DNA of 64,000 bases, from assembly GCA_963725185.1 (NCBI GenBank), contig CAVRXO010000001.1, positions 1-64,000 on the forward strand, in the 5' to 3' direction. How positions within the stretch are numbered: the stretch's first letter is position 1; each line of letters opens with the position of its first letter. The translations under genes and the position numbers were made by a program. Positions 28,396-36,943 of the stretch are shown one piece after another. The notes under the pieces were generated by a model, which made no database searches, was not told where the DNA came from, and was given only the letters and a program-made list of their open reading frames with translations. The stretch is from VAZQ01 sp963725185. Lineage in GTDB: Bacteria; Pseudomonadota; Alphaproteobacteria; Rhizobiales; Xanthobacteraceae.

Positions 28396-29667
28396 ATGGA
28401 CGGGCCGACTGAACCGACCCCGCAAGGCGCGCCGCAAGCGCTGGCGGGCTTGCGCATCTGCGACTTCTGCGGGCAGCTGGCGGGCGCGGGCGCGACCAAG
28501 TGGCTGGCGGCGTTCGGGGCCGAGGTGATCCGCATCGAGGACCCGGTGCGGCAGGGCCGCTGGGACATCCTGCGCGGCATCGGGCCGTTCGTGGACGAGC
28601 GGCGCGGGATCGAGTTCGGCGGCGGCTACAACAACCACAACACCGAGAAGCTCGGCGATCACGCTCAACCTGCGCACCGAGCGCGGCAAGGAGCTGCTGA
28701 CCGAGCTCATCCGCCAGTCGGACTGCGTGACCGAGAACTTCGCCGCCGGCGTGCTGGAACGGCTGGGGTTCGGCTACGAGCGGCTGAAGGCGATCCAGCC
28801 GGACATCATCTACGTCTCCAACTGCGGCTTCGGCCAGGTCGGGCCCTACAGCGCGTTCAAGACCTGGGGGCCGATCGTGCAGGCGGTCTCGGGGCTGACG
28901 TTCGCGTCCGGCCTGCCGGACCAGCCGCCGGCCGGCTGGGGCTACTCCTACATGGACCACACCGGCGGCTACTACATGGCGATGGCCATCCTGCTGGCGC
29001 TGCTGCACCGCAAGCGCACCGGCGAGGGCCAGTGGGTCGACCTCGCCTGCACCGAAGCGGCGCTGACGCTGCACGGGCCGGCGCTGCTGGACTGGACGGT
29101 CAACGGCCGCCCGAGCCGCCGCGAGGGCCAGCCGCACTCCAATCGCAACGCATGGCCGCCGATGGCGCCGCACGGCATCTACCCCTGCGGCCGGCGAGGA
29201 CGCGTGGGTGGCGATCGCCTGCCGGGACGACGACCGACTGGCGGCGGCTGGCCGCGGCGATCGGCGATGCCGTGGACGGAGCGATGCCGGCTACGCGACG
29301 CTCGCGGGCCGGCTGGCGAACCAGGATGCGCTCGACGAGCATGTCGCGGCCTGGACCGCGGAGCAGCGACAAGTTCGAGGTGCAGCGGCTGCTGCGCGGC
29401 GCCGGCGTGCCGTGCTCGGCGGTGCAGACGCCGCGGCGAACGGGTCGACGCACGATCCGGACACGGAGGGCCTCTGGCCCACCGTCACCCACACGGCGAT
29501 GGGCGAGGTGCGGGTCGACGGGCTGCCGGCGCGGTTCTCGAAGACGCCGTGGCGGATGACGCGCGGCGCGCCCTGCCTCGGCGAGCACAACGAGGCGGTG
29601 TTCGGCCGGCTGCTCGGGCTCTCGCCCGACGAGGTGGCCGAGCTGGCGGCGGAGGGCGTCGATATGA
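28396..29667 (+). CDS. Family III CoA-transferase (CaiB/BaiF), first copy (frameshifted at the end)
   Basis: Moves CoA between acyl groups, activating a carboxylic acid. Conserved marks: GLRICDFCGQLAGAGATKWLA, AEVIRIEDP, ENFAAGVLERLGFGYERL, VSNCGFGQVGPYSAFKTWGP and YSYMDHTGGYYMAMAILLAL, whose Asp is the usual catalytic residue. The first half is clean apart from one shift near 28660; beyond 29190 it is broken repeatedly (about 29193, 29235, 29285, 29365, 29435). The true end is probably a TGA at 29665-29667 overlapping the next ATG. Start ATG 28396 with GAGG upstream. It pairs with the following, different family member, as is common when a two-gene transferase acts on one substrate. Confidence 0.88.
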
Positions 29668-30915
29668 GCGTCGCTGGCCGGGCTTCAGAGTGATCGAGCT
29701 GGCGAACGAGCGGATCGCCTTCGCCGGCAAGCTGCTGGCCGACATGGGCGCCGACGTGATCCTGGTCGAGCCGCCGGGCGGCGATCCGGCGCCGCGCCTA
29801 TCCGCCGTTCCTGGACGACGCAGCCGGGACCGGAGCGGAGCCTCTGGTGGTGGCACTACAACACCAGCAAGCGCGGCGTGACGCTCGATCTCGACCACGC
29901 TGAGGGGCGCGACCAGTTCAAGGCAGCTGGTGGCGGGCGCGGATATCCTGCTGGAGTCCGAGCCGCGCGGGCGGCTGGCGGCGCTGGAGCTGGACTACGA
30001 CGACCTGAGGCAGGTCCGCCCCGAGCTGATCTTCGTCTCGATGACGCCGTACGGCCGCGGCGGCTCGGACGCGCCGGCTGACCGACCTGACGCTGCTGGC
30101 GGGCGGCGGCCCGGCCTGGAGCTGCGGCTACGACGACCATGCGCTGCCGCCGGTGCGGGGCGGCGGCGGCCAGGGCTACCACACCGCCTGCCACTTCGCG
30201 GCGATGTCGGCGCTGACCGCGCTGTTCTGGCGGCTCACCTCCGGCGAGGGCCAGTTCATCGACGTCTCGCATGCACCAGGCGCACGAACGTCACCACCGA
30301 GGCCGGCGTCCTACAGCTGGCTGGTGGCGGAGCAGACCGTGCAGCGGCAGACCGGCCGGCACGCGGCCGTCGTCCCCTCGGGGGAGACCCAGATGCTCTG
30401 CAAGGACGGGCGCTGGGTGAACACCGGCGTGCCGCCGCGCGCGCCGGCCGACTACGGGGCCATCCTCGGCTGGGTGCGCGAGCTCGGCCTCGAGGCGGAG
30501 CTTCCCGGAGGCGATCTTCCTGGAGATGGGCGCGAACCTGGCAAAGCCCCTCACCTACGACCGCATCGGCATCGACGAGGAGGTGACCGCCATCTTCATG
30601 GCCGGCCGCGAGGCGCTGGCGCTGATCGCCGCCAACGTCAGCGCCTACGACTACTTCATCGGCTGCCAGCGCCGCGGCATCGCCGTGGGCGTGATCTACT
30701 CGCCCGAGGAGGCGTTCGAGGACGCGCACTTCAAGGCGCGTGGCTTCCAGACGCCGGTCGAGCACCCGGACCTCGGCCGCAGCTTCCGCTACCCCGGCGC
30801 ACCCTACCGGCTGACCGCCAGCCCCTGGCGCATCTCCCGCCGCGCGCCGAAACTGGGCGAGCACAACGACGAGGTGCTGGGCGCGGTCGCGCCGGGGAGC
30901 CTCGGCGGCGACTGA
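29664..30915 (+). CDS. Family III CoA-transferase (CaiB/BaiF), second copy (frameshifted)
   Basis: Second CaiB/BaiF-type subunit of about 410 residues: MSVAG-PGFRVIELANERIAF, AGKLLADMGADVILVEPPGG, HYNTSKRGVTLDLDH, RPELIFVSMTPYGRGGSDAP, then the active-site region GGGGQGYHTACHFAAMSALT. Here the position usually taken by the catalytic Asp in a MDHTGG-like motif reads GYHTACH, so this copy may be catalytically inactive or act with the first copy. Shifts are at about 29675, 29805, 29820, 29935, 30075, 30275, 30505. The C-terminal FRYPGAPYRLTASPWRI and GEHNDEVLG are typical of the family. Confidence 0.82.
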
Positions 30916-30991
30916 ACGCTCGGCCATGTGAGCGAGGCTGCGGGCTCGCTCAGAAATTCTCGGCGAGCGCATCCCTCAAGCTGCGTTGATT

Positions 30992-31014
30992 ATTCCTATC
31001 GATTGAGTAGGAAT
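30992..31014. promoter_or_regulatory. Palindrome upstream of the nitroreductase-like gene
   Basis: ATTCCTA (30992-30998) and TAGGAAT (31008-31014) form a perfect seven-base inverted repeat with a nine-base spacer in a locally AT-rich spot, 35 bases before the next ATG. It looks like an operator in a promoter region, but no binding protein can be named. Confidence 0.4.
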
Positions 31015-31049
31015 TAGCGCGACTGGTTCGTAGCGCCCCGGGAAAGCCC

Positions 31050-31520
31050 ATGACCGCGCAGCTTCTGGCCTTCCGCAAGCCGCCGCCGGCCGATGCGCAG
31101 GCGCTCTTGGACGCGGTGGTCGAGCTGCACGCGCTGATCTCGATCGACCCGGTGATGGGCGCCTCGCCGGTGCGGGCCTATTTCGTCTTCAATCCGGCCG
31201 CCAAGGCGCGGATCACCGACGCCATCGACGCCGCCGACGCCGCGCGCGACCCGACCGCCTACGCCGTCATGGCCTACGACTTCGCCTTCGCGCTGCACCT
31301 GATCGAGATCGCCGGGCGGCCGTTCGACCGCGAGCGCGCCAAGGCCATCGCCCGCGCCAGCGCCGGGCTGCAGGGCGCCGCCTTCGAGGCCGCCGCCGAC
31401 GCGCTGGGCATCGAGGCGCGCGCGGTCGCCGCCTTCGACGCCAGCGCCCTGAAGGCCGTCTTCTTCCCGAGCACCCAGGAGACGGTCACCTACCTCTTCC
31501 GGCTGGAGCTTCGGCCATGA
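31050..31520 (+). CDS. Divergent nitroreductase-like protein
   Basis: 156-residue protein whose order of elements recalls small nitroreductases of the RutE type: VMGASPVRAYFVFNPAAKAR, then AYAVMAYDFAFALHLIE, a helix with ASAGLQGAAFEAAADALGIE and the final strand TVTYLFRLELRP. The FMN-binding arginines of the family start are missing and the protein is short, so activity is uncertain. Start ATG 31050; a palindrome lies upstream. It is followed after ten bases by two small unknown genes in the same direction, probably one operon. Confidence 0.5.
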   Translation: MTAQLLAFRKPPPADAQALLDAVVELHALISIDPVMGASPVRAYFVFNPAAKARITDAIDAADAARDPTAYAVMAYDFAFALHLIEIAGRPFDRERAKAIARASAGLQGAAFEAAADALGIEARAVAAFDASALKAVFFPSTQETVTYLFRLELRP

Positions 31521-31530
31521 AGGCACGCCC

Positions 31531-31833
31531 ATGACACCGCAGAGACTGGAACTTGCGCCGCGCTCCGACAGGGCGCGCTACCGGCGGGTGACGCTGGCCG
31601 TGGAGGCGAGCGGCTCGATCACGCTTTCCGCGCACGAGATGGGCGTAGGGCCGGGCGCCGAATGGGGGCTCGACGACGAGGAAGTGACCTTGAGCGTCGC
31701 GCCCGAGCAGGTGGCGCGGCTGGCGGCCGCGCTCGCCGCCGAGATCCTCAAGGGCGGCAAGGACGCCGTCGCCCGCCTGGCCCAGATCTGCGAGACCAAT
31801 GATGTGCCCTGCCGCATTGCCTGTTGGAGCTGA
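31531..31833 (+). CDS. Uncharacterised 100-residue protein
   Basis: The sequence has an N-terminal beta-rich part (RYRRVTLAVEASGSITLSAH, EMGVGPGAEWGLDDEEV) and a helical end (VARLAAALAAEILKGGKDAV). The family is unknown to me. It starts ten bases after the nitroreductase-like gene and its last 35 bases overlap the next gene, so the three genes appear linked. Codon use matches its surroundings. Confidence 0.55.
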   Translation: MTPQRLELAPRSDRARYRRVTLAVEASGSITLSAHEMGVGPGAEWGLDDEEVTLSVAPEQVARLAAALAAEILKGGKDAVARLAQICETNDVPCRIACWS

Positions 31834-32251
31834 ACCGGAGCGGCGCGGGGCGGATCCCAGCTTTGGGCCCGGCTTCGTCCCTGCGACCGCCTGCGAGATC
31901 GTCGGCCTGACGCCAGCCGAGCTCGACCGCTGGGGCAAGGCGATCGCGGCGTTGCGGCTCGCGCCGTCGCTGACCTTCGCGGACTTGCTGGCGCTGGCGG
32001 TGGTCGCCGAAGCCTCGCGCCGGCTTGGCGTCCGGGCGCTCGACTTCGAGCTCGGCCTCTGTCGGCTCTTCGTGGCGATGGCCGACCAGGCGGATCTCGA
32101 GCGGCTGGACGACCACGTCGCCCTGGTCGGCCGCGACTTCGCCCGCGTCGCCCGCCTGAGGGGCGACCACATCAGCTGCGCGGGCGACGGCTTCCTGGTG
32201 ATCCCGCTGGGGCCGATCCTCAGCGCCCTGCGCGATCGGGTGTTCGCCTAG
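31799..32251 (+). CDS. Uncharacterised 150-residue protein with possible helix-turn-helix
   Basis: The stretch PATACEIVGLTPAELDRWGK resembles the helix-turn-helix start of MerR/Cox-like proteins; the rest is helical (LLALAVVAEASRRLGVRALD, LERLDDHVALVGRDFARVAR) with an end VIPLGPILSALRDRV. I do not recognise the family. The first ATG overlaps the preceding gene by 35 bases and lacks a clear ribosome site, so the true start may be further in. It ends 48 bases before a convergent small gene. Confidence 0.5.
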   Translation: MMCPAALPVGAEPERRGADPSFGPGFVPATACEIVGLTPAELDRWGKAIAALRLAPSLTFADLLALAVVAEASRRLGVRALDFELGLCRLFVAMADQADLERLDDHVALVGRDFARVARLRGDHISCAGDGFLVIPLGPILSALRDRVFA

Positions 32252-32299
32252 AGGCGGCTCTGGCGCATTCGCCGGGCCCGTTCGGCCCGCTGGCCCAGT

Positions 32300-32560
32300 T
32301 TAGCGCGCCGCGCCCGTGATGGTCTTGATCATCGCCTGCACCTGGGCCTTCGCGCCAGCGGCCCAGATCTCTTTCAGGTGCGCCAGCGTGTTGGCGGCGG
32401 CGTCTTCAAAGCGCCAGTCGCAGTCGTCGAACGTGCAGTCGTCGAACCTTGGCGGCTCGCCGCCGCGAAAGACCAGGCGGCACTCGCGGAACTCGCAGCT
32501 GGAGAACTGCTCACCGTCGAGCGCCACGGTCTCGTGGTTGAAAATGGTCGCGGTCTTCAC
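32300..32560 (-). CDS. Small protein with a pentapeptide-like strand
   Basis: 86-residue protein. The centre shows a repeat of alternating aromatic and cysteine residues (FSSCEFRECRLVF, PRFDDCTFDDCDWRF), as in the beta helix of pentapeptide-repeat proteins, followed by a helix with AHLKEIWAAGAKAQVQ. Function unknown. It follows a 55-residue gene after 12 bases and the cold-shock gene further upstream, so these three may be co-transcribed. Confidence 0.5.
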   Translation of the reverse strand: MKTATIFNHETVALDGEQFSSCEFRECRLVFRGGEPPRFDDCTFDDCDWRFEDAAANTLAHLKEIWAAGAKAQVQAMIKTITGAAR

Positions 32561-32572
32561 GGCTGGATCTCC

Positions 32573-32740
32573 TCAGGCGTCGCCTGAGACGGGCGTCGTC
32601 GGGGACGCGCCATCGGTCTCAGCGACGGGCGCCGCGTCGTCGCTCAAGGCGCGCTTGCGCTCGCGCTTCTCGGCGAGCTTGGCCGCCTTCGCCCGATCGC
32701 GCTCATGGCGTTCGAAGGAATAGTTGGGCTTTCGCGCCAT
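32573..32740 (-). CDS. 55-residue basic protein, MARKPNYSFER type
   Basis: The product starts MARKPNYSFERHERDRAKAA and continues KLAEKRERKRALSDD with an acidic/Ser-Thr tail ending VSGDA. Short proteins with this start are frequent in Caulobacterales and neighbouring groups; their role is unknown. It lies between the cold-shock protein gene and the pentapeptide-like gene, on the same strand. Confidence 0.6.
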   Translation of the reverse strand: MARKPNYSFERHERDRAKAAKLAEKRERKRALSDDAAPVAETDGASPTTPVSGDA

Positions 32741-32770
32741 AGGTTACTTCCGATGAGGCGGCGAGCGGAA

Positions 32771-32792
32771 CGGGGCGGCTTTCGCCACCCCG
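32771..32792 (-). terminator. Hairpin after the cold-shock gene
   Basis: CGGGGCGGC (32771-32779) and GCCACCCCG (32784-32792) form a nine-base stem with one G-T pair and a four-base loop, beginning 16 bases after the cold-shock stop. There is no T run, so termination may be partial and allow read-through into the two small genes downstream. Confidence 0.5.
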
Positions 32793-32807
32793 CCCGTCGG
32801 GTCGGTG

Positions 32808-33017
32808 TTAGACGGACTGGAGCTGGCCAGCCGACATCTTGCCGTTCTTCTTGTCGCGCTCGAGCTCGAAGCTGACCTTCTGGCCTTCGTTGAGCGAGCC
32901 GAGGCCGGCCCGTTCCACGGCCGAGATGTGGACGAAGACGTCAGAGCCGCCGTCGTCAGGTTGAATGAAGCCGAAGCCCTTGGTGGCGTTGAACCACTTC
33001 ACTGTGCCGGTCGTCAT
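32808..33017 (-). CDS. Cold-shock protein, CspA family
   Basis: 69-residue single-domain cold-shock protein, an RNA/DNA chaperone. RNP1 is KGFGFIQ and RNP2 VFVHIS within TTGTVKWFNATKGFGFIQPD. The start ATG 33017 is chosen over an ATG two codons earlier because AAGGA lies eight bases before it. The long AT-richer region upstream is likely to contain a structured 5-prime leader, as is usual for cspA-type genes. Complete and typical in length. Confidence 0.95.
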   Translation of the reverse strand: MTTGTVKWFNATKGFGFIQPDDGGSDVFVHISAVERAGLGSLNEGQKVSFELERDKKNGKMSAGQLQSV

Positions 33018-33320
33018 GTTCATAGTCCTTGCTGTGCAAGTATTCGCGCGCGCCCGATGACGCACGTGACCAAATCGTCGGAGAGGATCATGGCAAACTC
33101 GGGAGCTCGATCCGAAGAGCAAGCGTGGAGAGCAACCGAACCGCAGCGATATTCGATCGACCTGCTATGCTCTCTATTTCGCGGGAAAGCAAGGAAAACG
33201 GCCCGGGCCGTTTCACGGAGTCGAATAGCGCCCGCGGTGGGCGGCGACGCGGCGGCCGTTGGCAAAGCGCGCTCTTCGGCGGCACAGTGGCCGGCGAGCA
33301 AGGATGGAAGGCGCCCCGAC
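33018..33320. promoter_or_regulatory. 303-base intergenic region between divergent cold-shock and enoyl-CoA hydratase genes
   Basis: No convincing gene is present. The stretch 33030-33200 is clearly less GC-rich than the flanks and should hold the promoter and leader of the cold-shock gene, reading leftward. The 100 bases before 33320 return to high GC; GGAAGG lies before the hydratase ATG. Confidence 0.5.
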
Positions 33321-34063
33321 ATGACCGATCTCGTGCTGCGCGAGGACCGCGGCGGCTGGACGCTGCTGACGCTGAACCGGCCGGACAAGCTGAATGCGCT
33401 GACCGTCGGCATGTTCAGGGAGCTGCGGCCATCACGTCGCCGACCTGAAGCGCGACGCCTCGATCGGCTGCGTGGTGCTGAAGGGCGCCGGCCGCTGCTT
33501 CTCGGCCGGCCACGACCTCGCCGACATCGCCGCCGGCGAGGAGACCCCCTCGCGCGGCTGGCATTCCGAGACGCTGCGCATGCTGGAAAAGCTGCCCAAG
33601 CCGGTGATCGCCGCCGTGCACGGCCATTGCTACACCGGCGCGCTGGAGGTGGCGCTGGCGGCCGACTTCATCGTGGCCGCCGACACCGCCCGCTTCGGCG
33701 ACACTCACGCCAAGTGGGCGCTGACCCCGATCTGGGGCATGAGCCAGCGGCTGCCGCGCCGGGTGGGGATCGCCACCGCCAAGCGGCTGATGTTCACCGC
33801 CGACATGATCGACGCCGCCGAGGCGGTGCGGATCGGGCTGGCCGAATACGCCGTGCCGCTGGCCGACTTCGACGCCGAGATCGAAGCGCTGGCGGGCCGC
33901 ATCCTCGCCAACTCGTCCTTCTCCCACGCCGCCAACAAGGCGCCTGCTGGAGGCCACCGACGCCGGCCCGCTCGACGCCGGGCTGCAGTGGGAAGTGATG
34001 GAAAACGAGGGTTCCGGCCCCGACATGCGCGAACGGATCGCGGCGTTCACGAAGCGGGGGTGA
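33321..34063 (+). CDS. Enoyl-CoA hydratase/isomerase family protein (frameshifted)
   Basis: Crotonase-fold enzyme of about 247 residues, hydrating enoyl-CoA or doing a related acyl-CoA reaction. It has WTLLTLNRPDKLNALTVGMF, the first oxyanion-hole segment GRCFSAGHDLADI, the second segment VHGHCYTGALEVALAADF, then FGDTHAKWALTPIWGMSQRL and the helix ATAKRLMFTADMIDAAEAVR. Glu in GALE sits near the usual first catalytic position; the second is less clear. One shift lies near 33428 and another near 33943. No other beta-oxidation gene adjoins it, though CoA-transferases lie 3 kb upstream. Confidence 0.87.
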
Positions 34064-34177
34064 GCGCGCGGCAGAGACGCGCCGCCGACCGGGCGTCCGC
34101 CAACGCCAGGGCGCCGCCTTCGCTTTGAGGTGCGCGCCTGATAACTTCGGCTCTGGCCGGGTCCGTCGGGGAGCGGG

Positions 34178-34735
34178 ATGTCGGTGTCCGCCACCGCTGA
34201 AGTGAGCAAGCCGTCCGAGCCTGAGGGCCCGGCGCGTTCCGCCGCTCCGTCGCGCTACTGGGCTTTCCTGAGCTACAGCCACGACGACCAGCGCTGGGCG
34301 ACCTGGCTGCAGCGCGCGCTGGAGACCTACGCGCTCCCGCGTCGCTTGATCGGGAAGGCGACCCCAGCGGGGCCGGCGCCGAGACGTCTGCGCCCGGTGT
34401 TCCGCGACCTCGAAGAACTGCACGACGACGACGATTGAGCGAGCGGCTGGAGACCGCGCGCGGGTGTCGGCCTGTCTGTCGTCATCTGTTCGCAGCCGCG
34501 GCGCGGTCGGTCTGGGTCAACGAGGAGGTGCGCCAGTTCAAGGCCAACAACGGCGAAGGCCGCGTGCTGGCGCTTATCGTCGCCGGCGGCCGTTCGGGAC
34601 CGACGAGCCGGGGCTCGAAGCCCAGGAGTGCTTCCCGAAGGCGTTGCGGCTGGCGTGGGCGCCGACGGGGTGCCGACGGACGAGCGCATCGAACCCTGGC
34701 TGCTGACGTCGCTGGCGCCGCGCACGCCCGCGACG
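34178..34735 (+). pseudogene. TIR-domain protein fragment
   Basis: The start MSVSATAEVSKPSEPEG leads into a Toll/interleukin-receptor domain: YWAFLSYSHDDQRWATWLQR, ALETYALPRRLIG, LRPVFRDLEEL, then in shifted frames LSERLETA, ARSVWVNEEVRQFKANNGEG, RVLALIVAGG and PTDERIEP. Such TIR proteins usually continue for several hundred residues with TPR or WD repeats and act in defence or signalling by cleaving NAD. Here the sequence passes after DERIEP directly into a hydrolase gene, so all C-terminal parts are missing. Shifts near 34433, 34470 and 34600 also break it. GGGAG precedes the ATG. Confidence 0.72.
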
Positions 34736-34755
34736 TCGGCTTCCAGGCGCTGACC

Positions 34756-35649
34756 ATGCCCAACGGGTCGGACGCACCGGTCAAGATCGGGGTCTGGTAT
34801 CCCACGGACGCGCCGGCGAGCGCGCAGCGGCTGGGGCTGCAGACGCAGGACGTGGCGCCCGACGCGCCGGTGGCGGGTGAGCGGCTGGGGCTGGTGGTGA
34901 TCTCGCACGGGACCGGCGGCTCGTTCTCCGACCACTACGACACCGCGCTGGCGCTGGCGAAGGCGGGGTTCGTGGTCGCGGCGCTGACCCATCCGGGCGA
35001 CAACTTCGAGGACCACAGCCGCGCCGCGCACATCGCCGACCGCCCGGCGCAGTTGAAGCGGCTGATCGACTACATGCTGGCCGAGTGGCCCGGACATGCG
35101 CGTATCGATCCCAGGAAGATCGGCGCGTTCGGCTTCTCGGCCGGCGGCTTCACCGTGCTGGCGTCGATCGGCGGCCAGCCTGATCCTTCGGAGGTGCGCC
35201 CGCATTGCGCCGCGCATCCGGTCGGGTTCGACTGCCAGCTGATCCGCCAGGCCGGGGTGTCGGTCCCGCCGACCCAGCCGCCGCGCACGTTCTTCACCGC
35301 CGATCCGCGCATCAGGGCGGCCGTGGTCGCCGCGCCGGAGCTGGGCTACGCGTTCGGCCGCGCGGGCCTGGCGCACGTCAAGGTCCCGGTCCAGCTCTGG
35401 CGGGCCGAGCAGGACTCCCTGCTGCCGAACCCCTGGTACGCCGAGGCGGTGATCGACGCGCTGCCGCTCCCGGCCGAGTATTTCGTGGTCCAGGAGGCCG
35501 ACCACGTCGACTTCCTGGCGCCCTGTTCGGCGGAGCTGGCGAAGGCCGCGCCCGACATCTGCCGCGAGCGCCCCGGCTTCGACCGCGCCAAGTTCCACCA
35601 GACCCTCAACGCCAACGTGGTGCGCTTCTTCAGGGAGAAGCTGGGTTAG
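34756..35649 (+). CDS. Dienelactone-hydrolase-like alpha/beta hydrolase lacking its N-terminus
   Basis: The protein resembles secreted lipoprotein-type hydrolases with platelet-activating-factor-acetylhydrolase or dienelactone-hydrolase folds: KIGVWYPTDAPASAQRLG, LVVISHGTGGSFSDHYDTAL, the nucleophile elbow GAFGFSAGGFTVLASIGG (Ser in GFSAGG), and a late His in QEADHVDFLAP. The in-frame sequence before the ATG reads AAHARDVGFQALT, the end of a signal peptide whose start is replaced by the TIR-gene sequence. Either a deletion fused two genes or the assembly joined them wrongly. The first usable ATG (34756) would make a protein without export signal. Confidence 0.72.
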   Translation: MPNGSDAPVKIGVWYPTDAPASAQRLGLQTQDVAPDAPVAGERLGLVVISHGTGGSFSDHYDTALALAKAGFVVAALTHPGDNFEDHSRAAHIADRPAQLKRLIDYMLAEWPGHARIDPRKIGAFGFSAGGFTVLASIGGQPDPSEVRPHCAAHPVGFDCQLIRQAGVSVPPTQPPRTFFTADPRIRAAVVAAPELGYAFGRAGLAHVKVPVQLWRAEQDSLLPNPWYAEAVIDALPLPAEYFVVQEADHVDFLAPCSAELAKAAPDICRERPGFDRAKFHQTLNANVVRFFREKLG

Positions 35650-35741
35650 GGCTTGCCGCGAAAAATGCGGAAGCTGCTGTCGGTTTCGGGCGCCGTCATT
35701 CGTCATTCTGAGGGAGCATCGACCCCGCGGGAGGACCTGTC

Positions 35742-36455
35742 ATGGACGCCAAGACTGAAACGCTGGCGCCGGCCGCCGAACTGGCGGCGCGCAATCCGGT
35801 GCGGATGCCGAACGAGAGCGCCGAGTACCGCGCCGCGCGCACCGAGCTGCTGGCCGCCGAGATCGAGCTGCGGCGCCATATCGAGCGGGTCGCCGCCCAG
35901 CGGCGGGCGCTGCCGCCCGGCGCGCCAGTCACCGCCGACTATCGGTTCGAGACCGAGAAGGGGCCGAGCGACCTCGCCGGCCTGTTCGGCGACAAAGAGA
36001 CCCTGGCGATCTACAGCTACATGTTCGGGCCTCAGCGCCAGCGCCCCTGCCCGATGTGCACCAACCTGCTGGACAGCTGGGAGGGCAACGCGGCGGACAT
36101 CGACCAGAACATCGCCTTCGTGGTGGTGGCGCGCTCGCCGCTCGAGAAGCTGGCGGCGTGGAAGCGGGAGCGCGGCTGGAAGCACCTGCGCCTCGCCAGC
36201 GATGCCAACGACATCTTCAGCCGCGACTACTTCGCCGTGGAACCGGACGGCGCGGAGAACGGCGCGCTCAGCATCTTCACCCGCCGCGACGGGACCATCC
36301 GGCATTTCTGGACCAACGAGATGACGGATTTGACGACCGATCCCGGGCAGGATGTCCGCGGGGTGGCGGAAACCTACGCGCCGCTGTGGCATATGCTCGA
36401 CGCCACGCCCGAGGGGCGCGATCCCGACTGGTATCCGTCGCTGAGCTACGGCTGA
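35742..36455 (+). CDS. DUF899 thioredoxin-like protein
   Basis: Intact 237-residue protein of the DUF899 family, predicted to have a thioredoxin-like fold. It has ESAEYRAARTELLAAEIELR, YRFETEKGP, SDLAGLFGDKETLAIYSYMF, the cysteine pair CPMC in QRPCPMCTNLLDSW, then the NIAFVVVARSPLEKL segment and DWYPSLSYG at the end. Members are thought to be redox-active or lactoylglutathione-like proteins, but the reaction is not established. ATG 35742 with GAGG upstream. Confidence 0.88.
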   Translation: MDAKTETLAPAAELAARNPVRMPNESAEYRAARTELLAAEIELRRHIERVAAQRRALPPGAPVTADYRFETEKGPSDLAGLFGDKETLAIYSYMFGPQRQRPCPMCTNLLDSWEGNAADIDQNIAFVVVARSPLEKLAAWKRERGWKHLRLASDANDIFSRDYFAVEPDGAENGALSIFTRRDGTIRHFWTNEMTDLTTDPGQDVRGVAETYAPLWHMLDATPEGRDPDWYPSLSYG

Positions 36456-36501
36456 CCGGTTCGGGGCCAGGCTGCCCTGCCCCGAACCGTGGACTTGAGC
36501 G

Positions 36502-36849
36502 CTATTGCGGGGCCGCGCCGCCGCCCTGCTGTTGCTGCTGCTGATGACGGGCGCGCATCTGCTCGATGAACGACTTGCAGCCGTCGGAGAGCGAGGCGAA
36601 GTTCTTGCGCACGCATTCGCGCATGTCGGGGCCCGGCTGCACGTTCGGGCAGAACTTCTGCACGTCGGCGCCGCAGGCCGCCCTCATCGCCTGGCCGCGA
36701 CCGCCGCCACCGCCGCCGCCAGGGCCGCCGCCAGGGCCGCCGCCCGCCGGCGGCTGCGCGAAGGCGACGCTGGCGGCAAGGGTGAGGGCCAAGACACCGA
36801 AGAGGGGCGCGCCGGCGATCGATGCTTTGAACTTCAGGGACGACTGCAT
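36502..36849 (-). CDS. Secreted cysteine-rich repeat protein (GLG1-like)
   Basis: 115-residue exported protein. A signal peptide (KASIAGAPLFGVLALTLAAS, cut near VAFAQPP) is followed by a Gly/Pro-rich linker and one cysteine-rich unit with four cysteines in order C-GADVQKFC-PNVQPGPDMREC-VRKNFASLSDGC, like the repeats of Golgi glycoprotein 1. The end is a run of glutamines (HQQQQQQ). The role in bacteria is unknown; it acts in the periplasm. It is separate from the sigma-factor gene 95 bases upstream. Confidence 0.8.
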   Translation of the reverse strand: MQSSLKFKASIAGAPLFGVLALTLAASVAFAQPPAGGGPGGGPGGGGGGGRGQAMRAACGADVQKFCPNVQPGPDMRECVRKNFASLSDGCKSFIEQMRARHQQQQQQGGGAAPQ

Positions 36850-36943
36850 GGGGTTTCCCGACTGGTGACGCGAGGTGAAGCCGCGCGCTCGTTCCACGCG
36901 CGAGGCGAAGAATACCGGCGCAGATTGCGAGGGTATTTCCGCT

